A stretch of 64,000 bases of DNA from Rhizobiales bacterium 2SD (GTDB taxonomy: Bacteria > Pseudomonadota > Alphaproteobacteria > Rhizobiales > Beijerinckiaceae), in the NCBI GenBank assembly GCA_005502805.1, contig SCMY01000008.1, positions 213,719-277,718 on the forward strand, written 5' to 3'. The translations under genes and the position numbers were made by a program. The notes beneath the pieces were generated by a model. That model saw nothing but the letters and a program-made list of their open reading frames with translations. It was not told the DNA's origin and ran no database searches. This document shows positions 25,724 to 34,711 of this stretch, piece after piece. Positions within the stretch are counted from its first letter, which is position 1. The number at the start of each line of letters is the position of its first letter.

Positions 25724-26350
25724 ATGCAGACGGCCGAGGACATCGCTGCCCGCATCGTCGCGCGAGCTCGCGGCCTGCGCCGCATCGTCGTCGCGCTCGC
25801 CGGGGCTCCGGGAGCCGGCAAGTCGACGCTGAGCGAACGCTTGCTCGCGGCGCTCCCCGCGGGCGAAGCGGCGCTGGTGCCGATGGACGGCTTCCATTTC
25901 GACAATGTCGTGCTCGATCAGATGGGCATGCGAAACCGCAAGGGGGCGCCCGAGACCTTCGACTGCGCCGGGCTTGCGGCGACGCTGCGGCGCATCCGGG
26001 CGGGCGAGGGGAATGTCGCGGTGCCGGTTTTCGATCGGCAAGCCGATCTCGCTCGCGCCGGCGCCGCCATCATCCCGGCCGACGCTCGGCTCATCTTGGT
26101 CGAGGGCAACTACCTGCTGCTCGACCAGGCGCCCTGGTCCGAGCTCGCGCCGCTCTTCGACCTGACGATTTTCATCGACGTGCCGGTGACCGAGCTGGAG
26201 CACCGGCTGCTCGCCCGCTGGACCGATCTCGGCCGCAGCGAGGAGGCTGCGCGTAGCTGGGTTGATGGCAACGACCTTCCCAATGTGCGAACGGTGATAG
26301 CGGGGAGCCAGCAGGCAGACATCGTCTGGCGAAACGCTTCCGGGCTCTGA
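25724..26350 (+). CDS. Nucleoside/sugar kinase family protein (P-loop)
   Basis: A 208-residue P-loop kinase. Walker A is VVALAGAPGAGKSTLSERL. MDGFHFDNVVLDQMGMRNRKG is the substrate-binding block seen in uridine/pantothenate kinase-like enzymes (YggC/FrcK type). VEGNYLLLD is the Walker B/lid region. The substrate could be a fructose derivative or a nucleoside; the sequence alone does not settle it. Start at 25724 by position of the domain. It is followed closely by the Atm1-type transporter. Confidence 0.82.
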   Translation: MQTAEDIAARIVARARGLRRIVVALAGAPGAGKSTLSERLLAALPAGEAALVPMDGFHFDNVVLDQMGMRNRKGAPETFDCAGLAATLRRIRAGEGNVAVPVFDRQADLARAGAAIIPADARLILVEGNYLLLDQAPWSELAPLFDLTIFIDVPVTELEHRLLARWTDLGRSEEAARSWVDGNDLPNVRTVIAGSQQADIVWRNASGL

Positions 26351-26443
26351 ACGTGCGTGAGGTGCAGGACGGATTTCTCCTCCCGCCCCCTGCATTCGGA
26401 AGAGAATCCGCCTATATCGGCGGTTCCATTTGGAAGCATTTCA

Positions 26444-28354
26444 ATGTCCTCGCCCGCCACGCCGGTTCCGGCGCCTCTCGCGCGCCAAGCCGTGCTCCAG
26501 CCCGGCTCCGGCTTCATCGCCACCTTCCAGGCACTCTGGCCCTATCTCTGGCCGCCGGAGCGGGCCGATCTGCGCCAGCGCGTCGTTGCCGCCTTCATCC
26601 TGCTGGTGATCGGCCGGCTCGTGCTGATGGGCGTGCCCTTCACTTTCAAATGGGCGACAGATGCACTCGCCAACAATCCGACGACGCTCTCCAACTGGCT
26701 GCCCTTCCTGGTCGGCGCGCCGCTGGCGCTGACGGTGATCTACGGCTTCGCCCGCGTCGGCTCGGCCGCTTTCGTGCAGTTGCGCGACGCGATCTTCGCA
26801 CCGGTGTTCATGCATGCGGTCCGCACGCTGGCGCTGCAGACCTTCGGCCATCTCCACCACCTCTCGCTGCGCTTCCACCTGGAGCGCAAGACCGGGGGCC
26901 TGACCCGCGTGCTCGAACGCGGCCGCAACGGCATCGAGGAGATGGTCCGCCTCGGCCTCAACCAGCTCGTGCCGGTGATCATCGAGGTCTCGCTGATCAT
27001 CGCCGTGCTGCTTTATTTGTTCGACTGGCGCTATGTCGTGGTACTGGTGACGATGGTGGTCGGCTACATGGCCTACACCATCAAGGCCACCGAATGGCGC
27101 ATCGCCATCCGCGCCCAGATGAACGAGTCCGACACCGACGCCAACGCCAAGGCGATCGACTCGCTGCTCAACTACGAGACGGTGAAGTATTTCGGGGCCG
27201 AGGCGCGCGAGACCGCCCGCTACGATCTCTCCATGGCGCGCTATGAGCGCAACTCGATCAAGGCCTACACCTCGCTCGCCTGGCTGAATTTCGGCCAGGC
27301 CGCGATCTTCGCGATCGGCCTCACCATTTCGATGGTGATGTGCGTGCGCGGCTTCCAGGCCGGCACCAACACGGTCGGCGACTTCGTGCTGATCAACGCC
27401 ATGCTGATCCAGCTCTATATCCCGCTGAATTTCATGGGCACCGTCTATCGCGAGATCAAGCAGGCGACGCTCGACATCGAGCAGATGTTCTCGCTGATCG
27501 GCCGCGATCCGGAGATCCAGGACGAGCCGGGCGCACCCCCGCTCGATGTCCGCGCCGGCACCGTCGCCTTCGAGGACGTCCACTTCGCCTATGTGCCGGA
27601 GCGGCCGATCCTGCGCGGCATCTCCTTCGAGGTGCCGGCTGGCAGGACGGTCGCGATCGTCGGCCCGTCGGGCGCCGGCAAGTCGACGATCTCGCGCCTG
27701 CTCTTCCGCTTTTACGAACCGCAGCGCGGCCGCATCCTGATCGACGGCCAGGACATCGCCGAGGTCCAGCAGGTGAGCCTGCGTTCGGCGATCGGCATGG
27801 TCCCGCAGGACACGGTGCTGTTCAACGACACCATCGAATACAATCTGCGCTATGGCCGGCCGCAGGCGACGCAAGCTGAGATCGAGGATGCCGCTCGGCT
27901 CGCCCAGATCGATCGCTTCATCAAGTCGCTGCCGGAGGGGTACCAGACCTCGGTCGGCGAGCGCGGCCTCAAGCTCTCCGGTGGCGAGAAGCAGCGCGTC
28001 GCCATCGCCCGCACGATCCTCAAGGGGCCGCCGGTGCTGGTGCTCGACGAGGCGACCTCCGCCCTCGATTCCTTCACCGAGAAGGAGATCCAGGACGCGC
28101 TCGACCGGGTCAGCGAAGGCCGCACCACGCTGGTGATCGCCCACCGGCTCTCGACCGTGGTCAACGCCGACGAGATCATCGTCCTCGACAAGGGGCTGAT
28201 CGTCGAGCGCGGCCATCATCGCGAATTGCTGGCGGCCGACGGCGTCTACGCCGCGCTCTGGAACCGCCAGCGCCAGGTCGACGAGGCCAAGGCGACGCTG
28301 CAGCGAGCGACCCAGGAAGAGGGCGAGAGCGTCAGGGTCAGCCTGACGCAGTGA
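26444..28354 (+). CDS. ABC transporter, Atm1/ABCB7-type half-exporter
   Basis: A 636-residue fused membrane/ATPase half-transporter that homodimerises in the inner membrane. Five or six hydrophobic segments occupy roughly residues 40-330; RNGIEEMVRLGLNQLVP and SLLNYETVKYFGAEARET are blocks typical of Atm1. The nucleotide domain has Walker A GPSGAGKSTISRLLFRFYEP, signature LKLSGGEKQRVAIARTI and Walker B VLVLDEATSALDS. Homologues export glutathione-bound iron-sulfur or metal conjugates and confer heavy-metal tolerance. The start at 26444 gives MSSPATPVP; the longer frame from 26357 is improbable. Confidence 0.93.
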   Translation: MSSPATPVPAPLARQAVLQPGSGFIATFQALWPYLWPPERADLRQRVVAAFILLVIGRLVLMGVPFTFKWATDALANNPTTLSNWLPFLVGAPLALTVIYGFARVGSAAFVQLRDAIFAPVFMHAVRTLALQTFGHLHHLSLRFHLERKTGGLTRVLERGRNGIEEMVRLGLNQLVPVIIEVSLIIAVLLYLFDWRYVVVLVTMVVGYMAYTIKATEWRIAIRAQMNESDTDANAKAIDSLLNYETVKYFGAEARETARYDLSMARYERNSIKAYTSLAWLNFGQAAIFAIGLTISMVMCVRGFQAGTNTVGDFVLINAMLIQLYIPLNFMGTVYREIKQATLDIEQMFSLIGRDPEIQDEPGAPPLDVRAGTVAFEDVHFAYVPERPILRGISFEVPAGRTVAIVGPSGAGKSTISRLLFRFYEPQRGRILIDGQDIAEVQQVSLRSAIGMVPQDTVLFNDTIEYNLRYGRPQATQAEIEDAARLAQIDRFIKSLPEGYQTSVGERGLKLSGGEKQRVAIARTILKGPPVLVLDEATSALDSFTEKEIQDALDRVSEGRTTLVIAHRLSTVVNADEIIVLDKGLIVERGHHRELLAADGVYAALWNRQRQVDEAKATLQRATQEEGESVRVSLTQ

Positions 28355-28446
28355 GGCTGCCTCTCCGCTGCCGGTTGTGGACGAACGATCAAGCGACCGG
28401 CCAAAGTGGGTGATATGCACGGGACTCTCATGGGAGGAGCCGGAGC

Positions 28447-29301
28447 ATGTCGCTTGCCGACAAGGCGCTTTGGGTGATCGAGCGCAATTCTGGCCGGGAG
28501 CTGACGCTCGGCTCGATAGCGATGGCCTGCAATGTCTCGCGCTCGCATCTCGCCAACGCCTTCGGAACCGCCAGCGGCTGGCCGGTGATGGCCTATCTGC
28601 GGGCGCGTCGCCTGAGCGAGGCGGCCAAGCGTCTGGCTGCCGGTGCGCCCGACATACTCTCTGTCGCGCTGGAGTTCGGCTACGGCTCGCACGAGGCTTT
28701 CACCCGCGCCTTTCGCGATCAGTTCGGCGCCACACCTGAGGAGGTCCGCAACAGCGGCAGCACCGAGCGGATCGAGCTCGTCGCGCCGTTGCGATTGACG
28801 AATGGCTGCGCGCGCACACCGATCCCGACCCTGCGCGAGCTGCGCCGGCTGCGTCTCGTCGGCCTATCGGCGCCATGCTCCTATGAATCGGCGATCGGCA
28901 TACCGGCGCAATGGCAGGCGTTCATGTGCGACCATTACGCTGACATCCCCGACAAGGCGCCGGGCATACCGATAGGCGTTTGCCGCGCGCCGGATGAGGA
29001 TGGCTGCTTCGAGTATATGTGCGCCACCGAAGTCAGCTCGGCCGCTGCGCCGCGAAAGCCGCTCGCTGCTCTGGAGATCGAGCCCAGGGGCTATGCGGTG
29101 TTCGATCATCGCGACCATGTCTCGACGATCTTCGACACCTACACGGCGATCTGGAACGAGGCGCTGCCTGCCGCGGGACTCAGGGCTGCGAACGGCCCCG
29201 TCCTCGAATTCCACAATGATGCCTTCGACCCGGGCACCGGGCTCGGCGGCCTGCAGATCTGGATTCCGCTGGAACGCGATGGCAATGGGAGTGGGGCATG
29301 A
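28447..29301 (+). CDS. AraC-family regulator with GyrI-like ligand domain
   Basis: A 284-residue regulator with the DNA-binding domain at the N-terminus: two helix-turn-helix motifs around ELTLGSIAMACNVSRSHLANAF and ILSVALEFGYGSHEAFTRAFR. The C-terminal half (LRRLRLVGLSAPCSYESAIG, then ALEIEPRGYAVFDHRDHVSTIFDTYTAIWNE) is a GyrI/Rob-like small-molecule binding domain. This layout occurs in multidrug-sensing regulators. It overlaps the next gene by four bases (ATGA), so both are one unit. Confidence 0.9.
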   Translation: MSLADKALWVIERNSGRELTLGSIAMACNVSRSHLANAFGTASGWPVMAYLRARRLSEAAKRLAAGAPDILSVALEFGYGSHEAFTRAFRDQFGATPEEVRNSGSTERIELVAPLRLTNGCARTPIPTLRELRRLRLVGLSAPCSYESAIGIPAQWQAFMCDHYADIPDKAPGIPIGVCRAPDEDGCFEYMCATEVSSAAAPRKPLAALEIEPRGYAVFDHRDHVSTIFDTYTAIWNEALPAAGLRAANGPVLEFHNDAFDPGTGLGGLQIWIPLERDGNGSGA

Positions 29302-29945
29302 CGGCATCGGATACGCCCAAGGAGGGAGATGCAACCGGCCGCTCGGCCTCCAACACCTCGACACTCGCCGGCTATGAGAGCTGTGCCGACGAGTATGCGG
29401 AAACGACCGCGCCCAAGCCGGAGGCGGATGACCAGCCGGCGCTTGTCGAATTGCTGAAGGCCGTCGAGCCAAGAGGCCGCCTGCTCGAGATCGGCTCCGG
29501 CCCGGGCTGGGATGCCGACTGGCTGGAAGAGAGAGGGCTGACCGTCAGGCGCACCGACGGCGCTGAGTCCTTCGTGCAGCTCCAGGCCGCGCGTGGCCGC
29601 CAGGCCGAGCGCCTCGACGTGATGCACGATCCGCTCGGCGGACCCTATGACGGGGTCGTCGCGCTGCATGTGCTCCAGCATGTCGAGCGCGAAATGCTGC
29701 CCTCGGTCTTCGCCAGGATCGCAGAAGCGATCCGCGATGGCGGAGTCTTCCTGCTCGCCCTCCGGGAAGGGGAAGGCGAGAGCGCCGAAATCGGCTCGAA
29801 GGGCAACGAATATTACGTGGCTCTCTGGCCGCGCGCTCAAATCATCGCCGTTCTGGCTGGGCTCGGCCTCGATCTGCTCTGGTCGCACTCGTTCGATGGC
29901 CGCGACGGGCGCTGGATGTCTGGGCTGTTCAGGAAGGGGGCATAG
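29298..29945 (+). CDS. SAM-dependent methyltransferase (class I)
   Basis: A 215-residue methyltransferase. Motif I is RLLEIGSGPGWDADWLEERG; the acidic residue of motif II is in the TVRRTDGAE region; DGVVALHVLQHVERE is motif IV. The acceptor is not readable. It sits in an operon: ATGA overlap with the AraC-type regulator upstream, and one base separates its stop from the EamA transporter. The set looks like a small resistance or export unit under the regulator, by inference. Confidence 0.85.
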   Translation: MTASDTPKEGDATGRSASNTSTLAGYESCADEYAETTAPKPEADDQPALVELLKAVEPRGRLLEIGSGPGWDADWLEERGLTVRRTDGAESFVQLQAARGRQAERLDVMHDPLGGPYDGVVALHVLQHVEREMLPSVFARIAEAIRDGGVFLLALREGEGESAEIGSKGNEYYVALWPRAQIIAVLAGLGLDLLWSHSFDGRDGRWMSGLFRKGA

Positions 29946-29946
29946 C

Positions 29947-30837
29947 ATGAGCCGGAAGGCCTTGGTCCTCTTCCTCGCCCTCGGCGTGATCTGGGGCGTG
30001 CCCTATCTGCTGATCCGGATCGCCGTCGCCGACTATCACCCGGTTATCGTCGCCTTCGGACGCGCCGCCATCGGCGCTCTGGTGCTGTTGCCGTTTGCGT
30101 TGCGTGGCAACGGCGTCATGGCCGGTTTCCGCAAGCCGGGCTGGTTGATCCTGTTCACGCTCGCCGAGATCAGCGGGCCCTGGTTCCTGATCGGTTTCGC
30201 CGAGACGCGTGTCACGAGCTCGCTCGCCGGCCTGATCATTGCGCTGACGCCGATTCTCGCCGCGGTCCTGGGTGTCGTGGTCTCGCAAGAGCGGCTCGGG
30301 GTAGGCCGCCTCATTGGTCTTGCACTCGGCCTGGCCGGCGTCGCTGCGCTGCTCGGCTTCGATGAGCAGCCAGTCGAACTGTGGCCGGTGCTGGCGTTGG
30401 GGGCGAGTGCACTCGGCTATGCGCTCGGCCCGATCATCGTGGCGCGCAAGCTCGCCGATACCGACGATGGCGCGGTGGTCGTCGCCTCGCTCATCGTCGC
30501 CTCCGTCCTCTATTTGCCCTTCGTCCCCGCCTATTGGCCGGCGCGTTTCCCGTTGGATGCATCGCTCGCAGTGATCGCTCTCGCCGTCGTCTGCACGGCC
30601 CTGGCCTTCCAACTGCTGTTCGCGCTGATCGCCGAGGTCGGTGCGTCGCGCGCGACGGTCATCGCCTACCTCAATCCGGCGGTGGCGGTGCTGCTCGGAG
30701 TGGCCGTACTCGGCGAACCGTTCTCCTTCGCGCTGCTGGCGGGCTTCGCACTGATCGTCGCCGGTTCCTACTTCGCGACGACACGGCGGTCAGAACGCTC
30801 GGAGAGCACGGCGGCGGCGATCGAACCTTCCAGCTGA
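29947..30837 (+). CDS. DMT-superfamily (EamA) transporter
   Basis: A 296-residue inner-membrane protein with ten hydrophobic segments arranged as two EamA repeats. The first begins LALGVIWGVPYLLIRIAV and contains FGRAAIGALVLLPF. The second carries the matching Glu (EVGASRATVIAYLNPAVAVLLGVAVLGEPFS). EamA proteins export amino acids or metabolites, or take up purines. It is the third gene after the AraC-type regulator and the methyltransferase. The ATG at 29947 is right after the methyltransferase stop. Confidence 0.88.
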   Translation: MSRKALVLFLALGVIWGVPYLLIRIAVADYHPVIVAFGRAAIGALVLLPFALRGNGVMAGFRKPGWLILFTLAEISGPWFLIGFAETRVTSSLAGLIIALTPILAAVLGVVVSQERLGVGRLIGLALGLAGVAALLGFDEQPVELWPVLALGASALGYALGPIIVARKLADTDDGAVVVASLIVASVLYLPFVPAYWPARFPLDASLAVIALAVVCTALAFQLLFALIAEVGASRATVIAYLNPAVAVLLGVAVLGEPFSFALLAGFALIVAGSYFATTRRSERSESTAAAIEPSS

Positions 30838-30918
30838 GAACCTTTCCACAAAGCCCTCGCCAGCATGGCCCGGGATTTGCCAGTATGGCGCACTGCCGTT
30901 GAAGCGGGGGGCTTCATC

Positions 30919-31422
30919 ATGTTCGTGCTCGATCCAACCACATTGGTCGGCTTCCATACTTGGCTCAGCGTCATCGCCATCGTCGCCGGTGTCCCAATGA
31001 CGGGGGCACTGCTGAAGGGCCATCTCAGCCGGCACTGGAACGGCACCTTCCTGTCGACCGCCTTCGCCACCAGCGCCACCGGCTACGCCTTTCCCTTCAG
31101 CGGCGTCTTGCCCTCGCATATCGTCGGCGGGATCTCGCTGGTGCTGATCGTCGTCGCCGGGTTGGGGCTCTATGTCTTCGGCCTGCGCGGCGCCTGGCGG
31201 CGAATTTACGCGATCACCGCGGTGCTCTCCTTCTACCTCTTGATCTTCGTGCTGATCGCCCAACTTTTCCTCAAGGTGACGGTGCTGCACGACATGGCGC
31301 CGACGCAGAGCGAGCCGCCCTTTGCCATCGCCCAGGGTATCGCGCTCGCCATCTTCCTGGCGCTGACCGTGCTGGCGGCAAGGCGCTTCGGCAATGGGAT
31401 GAGTCTCGCCAGGCCGGCATGA
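30919..31422 (+). CDS. Membrane protein of unknown function
   Basis: A 167-residue protein with four hydrophobic segments (from FHTWLSVIAIVAGVPMTGALL to IALAIFLALTVLAARRF), beginning MFVLDPTTLVGFHTWLS. The start at 30919 puts the first hydrophobic segment near the N-terminus and has a GGGGGG run upstream; the open frame also allows 30865. It ends just before a strong hairpin. No family is recognised. Confidence 0.65.
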   Translation: MFVLDPTTLVGFHTWLSVIAIVAGVPMTGALLKGHLSRHWNGTFLSTAFATSATGYAFPFSGVLPSHIVGGISLVLIVVAGLGLYVFGLRGAWRRIYAITAVLSFYLLIFVLIAQLFLKVTVLHDMAPTQSEPPFAIAQGIALAIFLALTVLAARRFGNGMSLARPA

Positions 31423-31427
31423 AAAAA

Positions 31428-31447
31428 GGGCGGCCCGGAGGCCGCCC
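31428..31447 (+). terminator. Hairpin between convergent genes
   Basis: GGGCGGCC cgga GGCCGCCC forms a perfect 8-bp GC stem with a 4-base loop, preceded on the plus strand by AAAAAA. On the minus strand that run reads as the T tail, so it is a good terminator for the gene at 31481 and probably works both ways. Confidence 0.75.
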
Positions 31448-31480
31448 AAGTTCTCACCATGTCGATCTTCTGTTTCCGCC

Positions 31481-31873
31481 TCAGTTGCGGTCGACGTCGA
31501 CGATCTCGCCGCGCCAGTTGATCTCGACGCGAAGGTCGTCGCCGCGCCTGTCGGCGCCGTCGATCACCCAGACATTGCCGCTCCAGCGGGCCTGGTCGAT
31601 CTCGGCGACGCCGTTGCGCCGCGCGATCCTGATCGCCTCGCGCTGCGAGATCATCTCGTAGCGCGCACCGTCATAGCCGCCCCGGTCATAGCCACGGCGG
31701 ACATCATCCGGCTTATAGGTGCCGCCGCGATAGGGCGCATTGTCGTAGCTGGTCGGGCCGCGCTCATATTTCGGAATGCTGTTTTCCGGCCGCAGGTCGA
31801 CGCCCTGCGCCATAGCCGCGACCGAGGACAGCGCGAGCGCGCCGGCGACCAATCCTATCTTCAGAGGTCTCAT
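31481..31873 (-). CDS. Secreted PepSY-like small protein
   Basis: A 130-residue protein with a signal peptide (MRPLKIGLVAGALALSSVAAMAQ), a Gly/Tyr/Arg-rich tract (RGGTYKPDDVRRGYDRGGYD), then MISQREAIRIARRNGVAEID and VEINWRGEIVDVDRN. The last two form the strand-helix-strand of PepSY-type domains, which act as inhibitors or chaperone-like segments of secreted proteins. The start at 31873 is supported by CGGAGG six bases ahead; a second ATG at 31879 is too close to that site. Confidence 0.68.
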   Translation of the reverse strand: MRPLKIGLVAGALALSSVAAMAQGVDLRPENSIPKYERGPTSYDNAPYRGGTYKPDDVRRGYDRGGYDGARYEMISQREAIRIARRNGVAEIDQARWSGNVWVIDGADRRGDDLRVEINWRGEIVDVDRN

Positions 31874-32116
31874 CCTCATCCTCCGGGGTTGATGATGTGT
31901 CCTGAAGATTCAACTGCTACAGCGGCGATGCGTTCCGAGGTCTTTCGTGACCATTCTGCGGCAAATCTTTAATGCGTCAGCACCCAGGGTCAGGTCTCTC
32001 AAAACGGAGGCGGGCCTTTTCGCTGGTACTGAAAGGCCGCCGGATCCACACTCTTGCGATCCGGCGATTTCTCGGCAAGCTCAACCGCAACGGGAATCCG
32101 GCGGCTGGGAGGGTGC

Positions 32117-33772
32117 ATGGCGCTCGATGCGGATGTGGTCATCGTCGGCGCAGGCCTCGCCGGTCTCGTCGCCGCGGCCGAGCTGGCCGATGCCGGCCGC
32201 AAGGTGATCATCATCGAGCAGGAGCCGAGGGCCTCGCTCGGCGGCCAGGCGCACTGGTCTTTCGGCGGGCTCTTCCTGATCGATTCGCCCGAGCAGCGCC
32301 GCCTGCGCATCAGGGATTCGCTCGACCTCGCCCGGCAGGACTGGTTCGGCTCGGCTGGTTTCGACCGGCAGGAGGACCATTGGCCCAAGGCCTGGGCGGA
32401 GGCCTATCTCGATTTCGCTTCGGCTGAGAAACGCAGCTGGCTGCACCAGCAGGGCATGCGCTGGTTCCCGGTCGTCGGCTGGGCCGAACGCGGCGGCTAT
32501 CTCGCCACCGGCCATGGTAACTCGGTGCCGCGCTTCCATGTCACCTGGGGCACGGGGCCGGGCGTGCTCGAACCTTTCCTGCGCCGCGTCGCGGAGGCGG
32601 AGAAGAGGGGCCTGATCGAGTTGCGCTTCCGCCACCGCGTCACTGGGCTGACGCGCAGCGGCGGGGCAATCGATGGCGTCGAGGGAGAGATTCTGGAGGG
32701 GAGCACGATTGAGCGCGGGCAGGCGAGTTCGCGGGCGGTGACCGGGAACTTCGCGATCAGGGCTCCGGCGGTGATCGTCGCCTCCGGCGGCATCGGCGGC
32801 AATCACGAGCTCGTCCGCCGCAACTGGCCTGAGCGCCTCGGCGAGCCGCCCAGGCACATGCTCTCCGGCGTGCCGGCCCATGTCGATGGCGCCATGCTCG
32901 GGGTGACGGAAGCCGCCGGTGGCCGGCTGATCAATGGCGACCGGATGTGGCACTATGTGGAAGGCATCGCCAACTGGGCGCCGATCTGGCCAAAGCATGC
33001 GATCCGCATCCTGCCCGGCCCGTCCTCGCTCTGGTTCGACGCGCGCGGCAACCGCCTGCCGGTGCCGCTCTTTCCCGGCTTCGATACGCTCGGCACGCTG
33101 GAACATCTGCGCCGGACCGGCTTCGATCATTCCTGGTTCGTCACCAGCCGCAGCATCGTCGCCAAGGAGTTCGCGCTCTCCGGCTCCGAGCAGAACCCCG
33201 ATCTCACCGGCAAGAGCTGGCGTCAGGTGATCCAGCGCGCCCGCGCCGGCATGCCGGCGCCGGTCCAGGCCTTCCTCGACAAGGGCGAGGACTTCATCGT
33301 TGAGACTGATTTCTCCCGTTTGGTTGCCCGGATGAACGAGCTCGGCGGCGCCGGGCTGATCGACGAGGCGCACCTGCGGGCGCAGATCGAGGCGCGCGAC
33401 CGCGACGCCGACAACGCCTATGGCAAGGACCTGCAGGTCACGGCGCTGCGCGGCGCCCGCGCCTATCTCGGCGACCGGCTGATCCGCACGGCAAAGCCGC
33501 ATCGCATCCTCGACCCGGCCCATGGCCCGCTCGTCGCAGTCAGGCTCAACATCCTGACGCGCAAATCGCTCGGCGGGCTGATGACTGATCTCTCGGCGCG
33601 TGTGCTTGGAGAGGATGGTGTGCCGGTGCCGGGGCTGTACGCGGTCGGCGAAGCCGCCGGCTTCGGCGGCGGCGGCCTGCACGGTTATCGTGCGCTGGAA
33701 GGCACCTTCCTCGGCGGCTGCCTGTTTTCGGGGCGCGTGGCGGGGAGGGCGGCCGCGAAGGCGGCGGGGTAG
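32117..33772 (+). CDS. FAD-binding dehydrogenase (KsdD/fumarate-reductase-like)
   Basis: A 551-residue flavoprotein. The Rossmann motif is VVIVGAGLAGLVAAAELADAG with the ribose-binding Glu in VIIIEQEP. An internal GGxxxGG appears as IVASGGIGGNHELVRRNWP. The C-terminal substrate/FAD block is LYAVGEAAGFGGGGLHGYRALEGTFLGG. The family includes 3-ketosteroid 1-dehydrogenase-like enzymes; the substrate is unknown. The start at 32117 has GGGAGG ten bases upstream. It stands alone, upstream of psd. Confidence 0.85.
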   Translation: MALDADVVIVGAGLAGLVAAAELADAGRKVIIIEQEPRASLGGQAHWSFGGLFLIDSPEQRRLRIRDSLDLARQDWFGSAGFDRQEDHWPKAWAEAYLDFASAEKRSWLHQQGMRWFPVVGWAERGGYLATGHGNSVPRFHVTWGTGPGVLEPFLRRVAEAEKRGLIELRFRHRVTGLTRSGGAIDGVEGEILEGSTIERGQASSRAVTGNFAIRAPAVIVASGGIGGNHELVRRNWPERLGEPPRHMLSGVPAHVDGAMLGVTEAAGGRLINGDRMWHYVEGIANWAPIWPKHAIRILPGPSSLWFDARGNRLPVPLFPGFDTLGTLEHLRRTGFDHSWFVTSRSIVAKEFALSGSEQNPDLTGKSWRQVIQRARAGMPAPVQAFLDKGEDFIVETDFSRLVARMNELGGAGLIDEAHLRAQIEARDRDADNAYGKDLQVTALRGARAYLGDRLIRTAKPHRILDPAHGPLVAVRLNILTRKSLGGLMTDLSARVLGEDGVPVPGLYAVGEAAGFGGGGLHGYRALEGTFLGGCLFSGRVAGRAAAKAAG

Positions 33773-33922
33773 AGAGCGATTGTCGCGCCATCCCCGCGCC
33801 CCTTTCGCGAAAGCCCGTAAAAGCCTAAACAGCTTGCCCGTCTTGCGGCCTCAACCTTGCCGCGAAGACTATGCCTGATCCGCGCGAACCCGCGCCAACA
33901 AGAGCAACAGGACTTTACCCTC

Positions 33923-34621
33923 ATGTCTCTCGTCGACTCCGTCCGCCGGCTGATCGTGCCGATCCACAAGGAAGGCTATGTCTTCATCGCCATCGGCGTG
34001 GTGGCGACGCTGGTCCTCGGCCAGCTCTGGGCGCCCTTCGGCTGGGTCGGCACGCTGATCACGCTGTGGATCTGCTATTTCTTCCGCGATCCCGTGCGCA
34101 TCGTGCCGCAGCGCGAAGGGCTGGTGATCTCGCCGGCCGATGGCCGCATCAGTCAGATCGCCACCGCCGTGCCGCCGCCGGAGCTTGAGCTGCCGGCCGA
34201 GCCGATGACCCGCATCTCGGTGTTCATGAACGTCTTCGACTGCCATGTGAACCGCAGCCCCGTCGCCGGCCGCATCCTCAAGATGGCCTATACGCCCGGC
34301 CTCTTCCTCAATGCCGAGCTCGACAAGGCGAGCGAGGACAATGAGCGCAACGCGCTGGCGATCGAGACGCCGGCCGGCACCATCGCGGTCGTCCAGATCG
34401 CCGGCCTGATCGCGCGCCGGATCGTGCCTTTCGTCAAGGAGGGCGATCAGCTCGGCCAGGGCGAGCGCTTCGGCCTGATCCGCTTCGGCTCGCGCGTCGA
34501 CGTCTACCTGCCGCAGGGCGTGACCCCGCTGGTCGGCGAGGGCCAGACCGCGATCGCCGGCGAGACCGTGCTGGCGGATTTCTCGGCCAATGATACGGTT
34601 CGGACGTTCCGGGGGATTTGA
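33923..34621 (+). CDS. psd: Phosphatidylserine decarboxylase
   Basis: A 232-residue proenzyme that makes phosphatidylethanolamine from phosphatidylserine and cleaves itself to form a pyruvoyl group. An N-terminal membrane segment (IAIGVVATLVLGQLWAPF) is followed by SPADGRISQIATAV and NVFDCHVNRSPVAGR. The cleavage/pyruvoyl site is FGSR (residues about 211-214), the alphaproteobacterial form of the better known LGST. It is followed by pssA 90 bases on in the same direction, the usual pairing of the two pathway steps. The start is the ATG at 33923, MSLVDSVRR. Confidence 0.94.
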   Translation: MSLVDSVRRLIVPIHKEGYVFIAIGVVATLVLGQLWAPFGWVGTLITLWICYFFRDPVRIVPQREGLVISPADGRISQIATAVPPPELELPAEPMTRISVFMNVFDCHVNRSPVAGRILKMAYTPGLFLNAELDKASEDNERNALAIETPAGTIAVVQIAGLIARRIVPFVKEGDQLGQGERFGLIRFGSRVDVYLPQGVTPLVGEGQTAIAGETVLADFSANDTVRTFRGI

Positions 34622-34711
34622 GCAAGCGCGGTGACCCCTCTCCGTCCGAGAGGGGTCCAGCGTCGCGCCCTGTGCTAGCCTCCCACCTGAAAACCGCGTA
34701 TTCCGGCTGAT

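Noticed and set aside
26441..28420. A 659-codon minus-strand frame over the ABC exporter
   Set aside because: It lies fully opposite a conserved ABC transporter and reads as His/Asp/Gly-rich noise.
32081..33682. A 533-codon minus-strand frame opposite the FAD dehydrogenase
   Set aside because: Shadow of a well-supported flavoprotein; no domain in it.
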